Shown piece by piece: positions 56,800 to 64,000 of a stretch of DNA of 64,000 nt. Numbering within the stretch: position 1 is the first letter of the stretch; each line of letters begins with the position of its first letter. A model generated the notes under the pieces. It made no database searches and was not told the DNA's origin. It was given only the letters and a program-made list of their open reading frames with translations. The position numbers and the translations under genes were made by a program. The DNA is from Rhizobium etli 8C-3 (GTDB lineage: Bacteria; Pseudomonadota; Alphaproteobacteria; Rhizobiales; Rhizobiaceae), in NCBI RefSeq assembly GCF_001908375.1, contig NZ_CP017241.1, forward strand, positions 1,491,001 through 1,555,000. The letters run 5' to 3'.

Positions 56800-58056
56800 G
56801 TGTTTAAGAGGGTGCGGTCCGCAGCGGGGGAATCCGGCAAGCGGAAGACGAAATTCGTAGGCGTGCTCGCTGCAGCGGCGGTTTCGCTTCATGCCATGGT
56901 CGCGCTTGCCGCCGGTCCGAAGAAGCCAGAGGCGCTGCTTGCCTATGGCGCACGCATCATCGGCGACGACGCCCGTACCCGCGTCGTCATCGATTTCGAC
57001 CGGCAGCCGAGTTTTTCGGTCCACTATATCGCCAATCCCGAGCGCATCGTCGTCGATCTGCCGGCGACCGCGTTCGGTTTCCAGGCCAAAGATCTGGCGG
57101 CGAGGGGGCTTTTCAAGGACATCCGCTACGGCACGATGGACGAAGGCAGCGCCCGCATCGTGCTGAGCGCCGTCAAGCCGGTGAAGCTGGCCACGGCCAA
57201 GGTGCAGGCCGACGAGGATGGCAGGGGTTACCGCCTCGTGCTCGATGCCGAGATGACCGGCAAGGAGGAGTTCGCGGCCCTCGTCAAGGCGCAGTCCTGG
57301 AGCGATCCGGCAGACCGTCCGCAGTCGGGTCCAATACCGGCGCCGCAGGCGGCACAGCCTGGCGACTTCATCATCGCCGTCGATGCCGGCCATGGAGGCA
57401 TCGATACCGGCGCGATCGGCGTCGATACCAAGACCGAGGAAAAGCAGGTGACGCTTGCCTTCGCCAAGGCGCTGGCCGACCGGCTGAACCGCGAGCATGG
57501 CATCAAGGCCTTCCTCACCCGCAGCGAGGATGAATTCCTGTCGCTTGCCGAGCGCGTGCAGATCGCCAGGCAGAACCATGCCGGCCTCTTCATCTCGCTG
57601 CACGCCGATACGCTGAAGCAAAAGGATATCCGCGGCGCGACGGTATATACGATCTCCGACAGGGCCTCCGACAAGCTCGCCGCCGATCTTGCCGAGCGCG
57701 AAAATCTTTCCGATCAGATCGCCGGCAAGGAAACCGCCGCCGAACCACCGGAAGTGGCCGATATCCTGCTCGACCTGACGCGCCGCGAGACTCAGGCCTT
57801 CTCGATCTCGCTGGCCGAAAGCGTGCTCGGTTCGTTCAAGGATCAGATCAGTACGATCAACAATCCGCATCGGCATGCAGGCTTCCAGGTTCTGCGGGCG
57901 CCCGATGTGCCCTCGATTCTGCTCGAACTCGGCTTCCTCTCCAACGCGGAAGACGAAAAGCTGCTGCTCGACGAGAAATGGAGGGTGAAGATCGCCGAGC
58001 TGTTGACCGATGCCGTCAAGCGCTATCGCTCTTCCGTGGTTGCCAATGGCGGCTGA
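56800..58056 (+). CDS. amiC: N-acetylmuramoyl-L-alanine amidase
   Basis: This is a periplasmic enzyme that cleaves the amide between MurNAc and the stem peptide, needed to separate daughter cells. The 418 residues have a signal peptide (around FVGVLAAAAVSLHAMVALAA), an AMIN domain (about residues 45-150) and an Amidase_3 catalytic domain (about 190-410). Zinc and catalytic residues lie in AVDAGHGGIDTGAIG, KTEEKQVTLAFA, LFISLHADTL and VPSILLELGFLSNAED. The start is a GTG at 56800, and no ATG fits. mrcA follows after 238 bases on the same strand. Confidence 0.93.
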   Translation: MFKRVRSAAGESGKRKTKFVGVLAAAAVSLHAMVALAAGPKKPEALLAYGARIIGDDARTRVVIDFDRQPSFSVHYIANPERIVVDLPATAFGFQAKDLAARGLFKDIRYGTMDEGSARIVLSAVKPVKLATAKVQADEDGRGYRLVLDAEMTGKEEFAALVKAQSWSDPADRPQSGPIPAPQAAQPGDFIIAVDAGHGGIDTGAIGVDTKTEEKQVTLAFAKALADRLNREHGIKAFLTRSEDEFLSLAERVQIARQNHAGLFISLHADTLKQKDIRGATVYTISDRASDKLAADLAERENLSDQIAGKETAAEPPEVADILLDLTRRETQAFSISLAESVLGSFKDQISTINNPHRHAGFQVLRAPDVPSILLELGFLSNAEDEKLLLDEKWRVKIAELLTDAVKRYRSSVVANGG

Positions 58057-58294
58057 GGCCGTGGCTGAGATGTGACACCCGCGGCGAAAGCAAAGCGGAG
58101 CATGTGAATGGGGCAGGGGAGCCCTATTTTGCTCACATTCAGGCCGTTACTCGCCGCTATGTTTTCGACTAGCCAGGCTGGACGGCTTGTCGCGATGGCG
58201 CTCATGGAGTATGCCCGCGCGATGTGCAAATCGCCCGCTTCCATGCAAATATAGTGCCTGCACCGATTGAAATTTGGAATACCGGTAGCTCAAT

Positions 58295-60754
58295 ATGATC
58301 AGACTCCTTGGATATTTCTTCGGAATTGCTTGCGTCCTGTTTCTGGGCGCTGCTGCCGTCGTTGCCGTCTACCTGGCAAACGTCGCGAAGGATCTCCCCG
58401 ATTACGCCGTCCTGAACAGCTATGCGCCGCCGGTCACCACCCGCGTTCATGCCGGAAACGGCGCGTTGATGGCCGAATACGCCAAGGAAAAGCGTCTTTT
58501 CCTGCCGATCCAGGCGATCCCGGATCGGGTCAAGGCCGCCTTCCTTTCGGCCGAAGACAAGAATTTCTACAACCATCCCGGCGTCGATCTCAGCGGGCTT
58601 GCGCGCGCCATCGTCGTCAACCTGCAGAATTTCGGCTCCGGCCGGCGTCCCGTGGGCGCCTCGACGATCACGCAGCAGGTGGCCAAGAACTTCCTTTTGA
58701 CATCCGACCAGACGATCGACCGCAAGATCAAGGAAGCCATCCTCTCCTTCCGCATCGAGCAGGCCTACAGCAAGGACAAGATCCTCGAGCTCTATCTGAA
58801 CGAGATCTTCTTCGGCCTGAACTCCTACGGCATCGCCGGGGCGGCGCTCACCTACTTCAACAAGTCGGTCACCGAACTCACCGTTGCCGAAGCCGCCTAT
58901 CTCGCCTCGCTGCCGAAGGGCCCCGCGAACTATCATCCCTTCCGCCATCCAGATGCCGCGGTGGAGCGCCGCAACTGGGTCATCGACCGCATGGTCGAAA
59001 ACGGCTATGTGAGCCCGAGCGACGGGGCGGAAGCCAAGAAGCAGCAGCTCGGCGTGACGGCCCGCAGCACCGGCCCCTCGCTCTTTGCTTCTGATTATTT
59101 CGCCGAAGCCGTTCGCCGCCAGCTCATCGGCCAATATGGAGAAAAGGCGCTCTACGAAGGCGGCCTTTCGGTCCGCACCTCGCTCGATCCGCAGATGCAG
59201 CTCGCCGCCCGCAAGGCGCTGCAGGACGGCCTGACGACCTACGACGAACGCCGCGGCTTCCATGGAGCGCTGAAGGCGATCGACACTACCGCCGATTGGG
59301 GCAAGGCGCTCGCGGAAATTCCAGCGCTTTCCGACGTGCCCGAATGGCGCCTCGCCGTCGTGCTTGCCGTTTCCACCGAAAGCGTCGACATCGGCCTCCA
59401 GCCCCGCAGGGACGGCGCCGGAAAGGCTGCCGCCGAGCGCGAGCATGGCACGATCGAGGCGAAGAACATGCAGTGGGCCTACCGCTCCTCGACCGGCGAG
59501 CGCAAGACGGCCAAATCGCCCGAAGGCGTGCTTTCGCCGGGCGACGTCGTCTATGTCGAGCGGTTGGGAGGCGAAGGCTCGACGTCTTACCGTCTGCGCC
59601 AACCGCCGAAGGTTCAGGGCGGCCTCGTTGCCATGGACCCCAAGACCGGCCGCGTCCTTGCGATGGCAGGCGGCTTCTCCTATGGGCAGTCGGAATTCAA
59701 CCGCGCGACGCAGGCGATGCGCCAGCCCGGCTCCTCGTTCAAGCCGTTCGTCTATGCTGCGGCCATGGACAATGGTTATACGCCCGCCTCGGTGATCATG
59801 GACGCGCCGATTGAGGTCGTCTCCGGCGGCCAGGTCTGGAGGCCGGAAAACTACGGCGGCGAATTCAATGGTCCGTCGACGCTGCGCTCCGGCATCGAGC
59901 ACTCGCGCAACCTGATGACCGTGCGCCTTGCCAATGACCTCGGCATGAACATCGTTGCCGAATATGCCGAGCGCTTCGGCATCTACGACAAGATGCCGGC
60001 ATTGCTTGCCATGTCGCTCGGCTCCGGCGAGACCACCGTGTTGCGTATGGTTTCGGCCTATTCGGTGATCGCCAACGGCGGCAAGCAGATCAAGCCGACG
60101 CTGATCGATCGCATCCAGGACCGCTACGGCAAGACGATCTTCAGACATGAGGAACGTCTCTGCGACAGCTGCAATGCCGGCGACTGGCAGAATCAGGAAG
60201 AGCCGAACATCGTCGACAACCGGGAACAGGTTCTCGACCCGATGACGGCCTATCAGATCACCTCGATGATGCAGGGCGTCATCGCCCGTGGCACTGCGGC
60301 CGGCAAGATCGACCTCGGCGGGCGCGACGTGGCTGGCAAGACCGGCACCACCAACGACGAGAAGGATGCCTGGTTCGTCGGCTTCACGCCCGACCTCGTG
60401 GCCGGCCTCTACATGGGCTTCGACAATCCGGCGCCGCTTGGCCGCGGCGGTACGGGCGGCGGCCTCTCGGCTCCCATCTTCAACGAATTCATGCAGGCAG
60501 CCGTCAAGGACATGCCGGAATCGAAATTCGTCATCCCGCAGGGCATGAACCTGATCCCGATCGACCGCAAGACCGGCATGGCGGCGATGGAGGGCGATCC
60601 GAACACCATCATCGAGGCCTTCAAGCCCGGCACCGGCCCGGCCGACAGCTTGTCCGTCATCGGCATGGACAGCACGATGGCGCCGGAGGAGATCCTGAAG
60701 ACCTCGCCGCAGGCGAACCAGGCCGTGCAGTCTGGCGCAGGCGGCCTCTACTGA
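58295..60754 (+). CDS. mrcA: Penicillin-binding protein 1A (bifunctional)
   Basis: This class A penicillin-binding protein polymerises and cross-links peptidoglycan, 819 residues. An N-terminal membrane anchor (FFGIACVLFLGAAAVVAVYL) is followed by the glycosyltransferase domain. Its catalytic glutamate is in SAEDKNFYNHPGVD near residue 85, and it contains GASTITQQVAKNF. The transpeptidase domain has PGSSFKPFVYAAA (SxxK) near 479, EHSRNLMTVRLA (SxN) near 537 and VAGKTGTTND (KTG) near 682. A strong 13-bp hairpin follows the stop. It lies downstream of amiC, so synthesis and hydrolysis of peptidoglycan are encoded side by side. Confidence 0.96.
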   Translation: MIRLLGYFFGIACVLFLGAAAVVAVYLANVAKDLPDYAVLNSYAPPVTTRVHAGNGALMAEYAKEKRLFLPIQAIPDRVKAAFLSAEDKNFYNHPGVDLSGLARAIVVNLQNFGSGRRPVGASTITQQVAKNFLLTSDQTIDRKIKEAILSFRIEQAYSKDKILELYLNEIFFGLNSYGIAGAALTYFNKSVTELTVAEAAYLASLPKGPANYHPFRHPDAAVERRNWVIDRMVENGYVSPSDGAEAKKQQLGVTARSTGPSLFASDYFAEAVRRQLIGQYGEKALYEGGLSVRTSLDPQMQLAARKALQDGLTTYDERRGFHGALKAIDTTADWGKALAEIPALSDVPEWRLAVVLAVSTESVDIGLQPRRDGAGKAAAEREHGTIEAKNMQWAYRSSTGERKTAKSPEGVLSPGDVVYVERLGGEGSTSYRLRQPPKVQGGLVAMDPKTGRVLAMAGGFSYGQSEFNRATQAMRQPGSSFKPFVYAAAMDNGYTPASVIMDAPIEVVSGGQVWRPENYGGEFNGPSTLRSGIEHSRNLMTVRLANDLGMNIVAEYAERFGIYDKMPALLAMSLGSGETTVLRMVSAYSVIANGGKQIKPTLIDRIQDRYGKTIFRHEERLCDSCNAGDWQNQEEPNIVDNREQVLDPMTAYQITSMMQGVIARGTAAGKIDLGGRDVAGKTGTTNDEKDAWFVGFTPDLVAGLYMGFDNPAPLGRGGTGGGLSAPIFNEFMQAAVKDMPESKFVIPQGMNLIPIDRKTGMAAMEGDPNTIIEAFKPGTGPADSLSVIGMDSTMAPEEILKTSPQANQAVQSGAGGLY

Positions 60755-60771
60755 ACAATCCCAGCACCGAT

Positions 60772-60807
60772 GCGGCGGCCGCGGCTCTTTACATCCGCGG
60801 CCGCCGC
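60772..60807 (+). terminator. Strong hairpin after mrcA
   Basis: A perfect 13-bp GC-rich stem (GCGGCGGCCGCGG / CCGCGGCCGCCGC) encloses a 10-base loop. No T-run follows, so it may stall or protect transcripts rather than terminate efficiently by itself. It separates mrcA from prfB. Confidence 0.55.
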
Positions 60808-60853
60808 AACTATTTGACGGACCAACTCAAGACCAACGCAAAGAAGCAGGAAA

Positions 60854-61985
60854 ATGCGAGCGGAAATCGAAAACGTAGTCGATGAAACCAAGCAGGCTAT
60901 CACCCTGCTGAGGAGGCATCTTTGACTGGGACCAGGCGATAAGACGGCTGGACTGGTTAAACAACAAGGCAGAAGACCCGAATCTCTGGAACGATGCTGC
61001 CGAAGCTCAGAAGCTGATGCGCGAACGCCAGCAGCTCGATGACGGCATCAACGGCGTGAAGCAGCTCGAACAGCAGCTGAACGACCATGTCGAACTCATC
61101 GAGATGGGTGAGGAAGAGGGCGATGAAAGCATCGTCAAGGAGGCCGAGGACGCGCTGAAGAGCCTGAAGGCCGAGGCCGCGCGCCGCCAGGTGGAAGCCA
61201 TGCTTTCAGGCGAGGCCGACGCCAACGACACCTATCTCGAAGTGCATTCGGGTGCCGGCGGCACCGAAAGCCAGGACTGGGCGAACATGCTGCTTCGCAT
61301 GTACACGCGCTGGGCGGAACGCCAGCGTTTCAAGGTCGAGCTTCTCGAAGTCCATGACGGCGAAGAGGCGGGGATCAAGTCGGCGACGCTGCTGGTCAAG
61401 GGCCACAATGCCTATGGCTGGCTGAAGACGGAGTCGGGCGTGCACCGGCTCGTACGCATTTCGCCCTATGACAGCAATGCGCGCCGCCACACGTCCTTTT
61501 CGTCGATCTGGGTCTATCCGGTGGTCGATGACTCGATCAACATCGAAATCAACGAAAGCGACTGCCGCATCGACACCTACCGCTCGTCGGGCGCGGGCGG
61601 ACAGCACGTGAACACCACCGACTCGGCAGTGCGCATCACGCATATTCCGACCGGCATCGTCGTTGCCTGCCAGCAGGAGCGCTCGCAGCACAAGAACCGC
61701 GCCAAGGCCTGGGACATGCTGCGCGCGCGCATGTATGAAGCGGAACTGAAGAAGCGCGAAGAGGCAGCAAGCGCCGAAGCGGCATCCAAGACGGAGATCG
61801 GCTGGGGCCATCAGATCCGCTCCTACGTGCTGCAGCCCTATCAGCTGGTCAAGGACCTGCGCACCGGCGTTTCGAGCACGGCACCTGGCGACGTACTCGA
61901 TGGCGACCTCAACGAGTTCATGGAAGCAGCGCTTGCGCACCGCATCAGCGGCAAGCCGGACGCAGTGCTCGAGGACGTTGATTGA
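60854..61985 (+). CDS. prfB: Peptide chain release factor 2 (programmed +1 frameshift)
   Basis: This factor ends translation at UGA and UAA codons. The first 23 codons run from the ATG at 60854 to CTT, followed by an in-frame TGA at 60923-60925; a +1 shift at CTT TGA C continues the protein to 61985, giving 376 residues. The catalytic GGQ is in [16 protein letters not shown] near residue 248. The stop-recognition tripeptide, SPF in E. coli, is SPY here ([15 protein letters not shown], near 202). The gene must be annotated as a joined CDS; the part after the shift alone would start only at 61017 or so. It follows mrcA. Confidence 0.96.
60911..60926 (+). promoter_or_regulatory. RF2 autoregulatory frameshift site
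   Basis: AGGAGG (60911-60916) acts as an internal Shine-Dalgarno-like sequence three bases before the slippery CTT (60920-60922), which is followed by TGA C. This is the classical layout: low RF2 levels let the ribosome slip +1 at CTT instead of terminating. Confidence 0.95.
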
Positions 61986-62106
61986 CAACGAGGGGAAACG
62001 GTCAGGGACGGTCAGTGTCTGGATTAAACGCCTTTCGTCCGGCTTAGTGCCAAATCCGCTTGCAGCATGTGGTCGCAAGCGGCCTTGGCCTGTAGGCGCA
62101 AAGCCA

Positions 62107-62919
62107 ATGGCAGACAATCATCAAGATGACGTGCCGATGGATAACCTTGCCTTACCTCCCGATTTAAGGGCGCTGCTATCTCGACACGAGTGGAGGCAGG
62201 TCGATCTGGGATGTTCGTCTGCAGCCGTGTTCGGGCTCGCTGAAGGTGGCAGGACGCAGTTTTTCCTGAAAGGCGAAATTGCGGGTCCCTTTGCGGAATT
62301 GCCGTTGGAGGCGGAGCGTCTGCTGTGGCTTGCCGAGCAAGGGCTGGCGTGCCCCAGCGTCGTCGCCCTGGAAAGCCATGAGGGCAGAAACTGGCTGCTG
62401 CTGAGCGCGCTTGACGGAAAAGACCTGGCTTCGTCCAGGTCGACCCCTGATGGGCAGCGCATCGAGATCCTGGCGGCCGCTTTACGTCGATTGCACGAAC
62501 TTGATCCTGCAAACTGCCCTTTCGACCACAGGCTGACGGTTCGTTTGAGGCTTGCCAAGGCGCGGATGGAAGCAGGCGCCGTAGACGAGAGTGATTTTGA
62601 CGAGGAGCGGCTAAACGCAACCGCTGCGAGCCTTTTCGCCTACCTTGAAGCCAACGAGCCTGACGTGACGGATCCCGTCGTTGCCCATGGCGACGCCTGC
62701 TTGCCGAACTTCATGACGCATGAGGGCCAATTCAGTGGATATGTCGATTGCGGCCGTCTGGGGGTTGCCGATCGATACCAGGATATTGCGTTGGCACTGC
62801 GCAGCATCCGATACAACGTCGGTCAAACATGGGTTCAACATTTCCTCGATTGTTATGGGCTTTCCGGCATCGATGACGCGAAAGTCGCCTACTATGTGGT
62901 GCTGGACGAGTTCTTCTAA
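62107..62919 (+). CDS. Aminoglycoside 3'-phosphotransferase-like kinase, APH(3') family
   Basis: This is a 270-residue small-molecule kinase with the APH fold. The catalytic loop VVAHGDACLPNFMTHEGQFS lies near residue 192, with the metal-binding loop GYVDCGRLGVADRYQDIALA near 211, both very like the APH(3')-II type. The C-terminal VLDEFF is also typical. The ATG at 62107 has no good ribosome-binding site; an ATG at 62137 would remove ten residues. No transposon surrounds it, so it looks like a resident chromosomal gene. Whether it acts on aminoglycosides cannot be told from sequence alone. Confidence 0.85.
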   Translation: MADNHQDDVPMDNLALPPDLRALLSRHEWRQVDLGCSSAAVFGLAEGGRTQFFLKGEIAGPFAELPLEAERLLWLAEQGLACPSVVALESHEGRNWLLLSALDGKDLASSRSTPDGQRIEILAAALRRLHELDPANCPFDHRLTVRLRLAKARMEAGAVDESDFDEERLNATAASLFAYLEANEPDVTDPVVAHGDACLPNFMTHEGQFSGYVDCGRLGVADRYQDIALALRSIRYNVGQTWVQHFLDCYGLSGIDDAKVAYYVVLDEFF

Positions 62920-63404
62920 TCGCGGAAATCCCTTTCGACAAAAAAGGCCGAGCGCCGGAGCCAGGGGTCTCTTCGGCAACCCGGCCTGCTTCGATCAGAC
63001 GGCAGATTGCTGAACTTCGTCGCATGCCTGCCATGATGTGGCGCGCAATTTCCGGCAGTCGGACGCAATTGCGTTCAGTTCGATCCGAGCGCTTGTCTCG
63101 ATAAACCGTTTCAGCCTCTAATGGCAGTCCTTCCCCGTCGTTGTTCGATGCGACCAGACGCTCGCGTCCTCATGCCGGGCCGTGCAGACAGTGACTTTGC
63201 AGACAGCGACAGCCGAGCAGCAGTCGCCGACCTCGGGCTGTTGCATGGGGACAACACCGGCCGATCTCTTTACGCGGCGGGGTTGATCCGGTTTCGGTTG
63301 TCCGCGATGCTTGGGCTCCAATTGGTCCGATCCCCGGGAGACTGACATGAAAGCGAACCTGTCCAACCAGAAAGGAAACATCGCCCACAAGGACATTCTG
63401 CTTC
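62920..63404. other. Intergenic stretch before the ABC exporter gene
   Basis: About 485 bases without a confident gene. A 6-bp-plus stem (AGGCCG at 62945-62950 with CGGCCT at 62982-62987) is followed on the minus strand by six T residues, so it would terminate minus-strand transcription. An unsupported open frame (63121-63345) lacks a ribosome-binding site. A short frame with a good site starts at 63347 and overlaps the next gene. Confidence 0.4.
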
Positions 63405-63451
63405 ATGCACATTCTGTTTTCCCGCGCGAGGAAAAGCCCGCCGCGCCATAA
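63347..63451 (+). CDS. Possible 34-residue leader peptide overlapping the ABC gene start
   Basis: An ATG at 63347 lies six bases after GGGAG and opens a 34-codon frame (MKANLSNQKGNIAHKDILLH and onward). It ends inside the first codons of the ABC transporter in another frame. It could be an upstream leader peptide coupled to the transporter, or simply a chance frame. I cannot decide from sequence. Confidence 0.25.
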   Translation: MKANLSNQKGNIAHKDILLHAHSVFPREEKPAAP

Positions 63452-64000
63452 CCGCTTTCTGAAATTCTTCCGCGTCTCTCCAAGCAAGGCCGACCGCGAC
63501 AGGCGCTGCTTGCGCATGCGCAAGTTCCTCTCCTACTATCGCCCGCACCTGCCTTTGCTGCTGGCGGATCTGCTCTGCGCGATCGTCGTCGCCGGCACCG
63601 CGGTGGCGCTGCCGCTCTGCGCCAACTTCGTCACAAGCCGCCTTCTGGCTCTGCCCAACATGCCGGAGGCCTACGAGCAGATCCTTGCCGTCGGCGCCTT
63701 CATGCTTGCCATCCTGGCGATCCAAACCGTTGCCATCTTCTTCGTCGACTATCAGGGGCACGTGATGGGCGCCCGTATCGAGGCCGCCGTCCGCCAGGAG
63801 CTCTTCGAACACTGCCAGAAACTCTCGTTCAGCTTCTACGACCGCCAGCGCACGGGGCAGTTGATGAGCCGCATCACGAACGATTCCCTGTGGCTGGGCG
63901 AGCTTTTCCACCACGGCCCGGAGGACCTCTCCATCGCCGCACTCAAATATGGCGGCGCCATGCTGGTGCTGTTTTTCATCGATCCACCTCTGGCCAGCCT
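63405..64000 (+). CDS. ABC exporter, transmembrane part (3' end beyond window)
   Basis: The first 198 or so residues of a type I ABC exporter are visible. They contain transmembrane segments LLLADLLCAIVVAGTAVALP and AFMLAILAIQTVAIFFV and the coupling region SFSFYDRQRTGQLMSRITND, which is diagnostic for exporters of the MsbA class. The ATP-binding domain must lie beyond base 64000. The ATG at 63405 gives a basic N-terminal tail of 37 residues; an ATG at 63516 (MRKFLSYYRPH) is a good alternative. The substrate is unknown. Confidence 0.85.
   Translation, partial: MHILFSRARKSPPRHNRFLKFFRVSPSKADRDRRCLRMRKFLSYYRPHLPLLLADLLCAIVVAGTAVALPLCANFVTSRLLALPNMPEAYEQILAVGAFMLAILAIQTVAIFFVDYQGHVMGARIEAAVRQELFEHCQKLSFSFYDRQRTGQLMSRITNDSLWLGELFHHGPEDLSIAALKYGGAMLVLFFIDPPLAS

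Noticed and set aside
63121..63345. 74-codon frame before the ABC exporter
   Set aside because: It lacks a ribosome-binding site, has a low-complexity Asp/Ala/Arg composition and shows no recognisable domain.
1..64000. CRISPR arrays, insertion sequences, prophage genes, rRNA operons
   Set aside because: I found no regularly spaced direct repeats, transposase or integrase motifs, phage structural genes or rRNA sequence anywhere in the window.

Overview
This is a GC-rich, densely packed chromosomal segment from an alphaproteobacterium of the Rhizobiaceae, most likely Rhizobium or a close relative. The main clues are the order of core genes (nuoLMN-birA-rnj-mce-DUF1467; divK-pleD; aroQ-accB-accC-aat next to DUF2155 and an NDUFA12-type complex I subunit), the many alphaproteobacterial DUF families, and an RNase E with a long acidic insert in its S1 domain. 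I see no insertion sequence, prophage, CRISPR array, rRNA or tRNA gene. The window is almost entirely housekeeping, with a few accessory or lineage-specific genes.

Layout. 1-8.2 kb (+): end of the nuo (complex I) operon, then biotin ligase, RNase J, methylmalonyl-CoA epimerase and a small membrane protein, closed by a terminator. 8.8-12.1 kb (+): proS and the lipoprotein exporter genes lolC and lolD. 12.1-19.1 kb: a DUF5680 protein, a 28-residue membrane peptide, the replicative polymerase dnaE, a HIT protein, an unknown protein and an L,D-transpeptidase. 19.2-24.0 kb: DNA polymerase IV, an acetyltransferase, a broken HAD-like gene, DUF3572 and the cell-cycle pair divK-pleD. 24.5-24.65 kb holds a strong small-RNA candidate. 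24.7-35.2 kb (-): rpmG, an MFS transporter, DUF983, rnr, topA, plsY, an inactive-looking dihydroorotase paralogue and pyrB. 35.4-38.5 kb (+): an AidB-type acyl-CoA dehydrogenase, a TetR regulator and two small membrane proteins.

38.5-46.8 kb: ruvX, a UPF0173 hydrolase, gatC and gatA, then gatB after a short interruption carrying a YjhX/TopAI-like toxin and a divergent GNAT gene, followed by a second GNAT gene, NDUFA12 and DUF2155. 47-50.8 kb (-): aat, accC, accB, aroQ and a DsbA-like oxidoreductase. 51-53 kb: an aminotransferase and a membrane protein. 53.3-62 kb: rne diverging from amiC, then mrcA and prfB (with a programmed +1 frameshift). 62-64 kb: an APH(3')-like kinase and the start of an ABC exporter that runs off the end.

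How the genes work together: respiration (nuoLMN, NDUFA12), fatty-acid initiation with its biotin enzyme (accB, accC, birA), pyrimidine synthesis (pyrB, pyrC'), tRNA-dependent amidation (gatCAB), envelope synthesis (plsY, mrcA, amiC, ldt, lolCD), RNA turnover (rnj, rnr, rne), replication and topology (dnaE, topA, dinB, ruvX) and cell-cycle signalling (divK, pleD). The most interesting points are the TopAI-like toxin with a divergent GNAT neighbour on the same segment as topA, the structured RNA between pleD and rpmG, the catalytically degenerate PyrC' overlapping pyrB, and several small genes that length cut-offs would miss.
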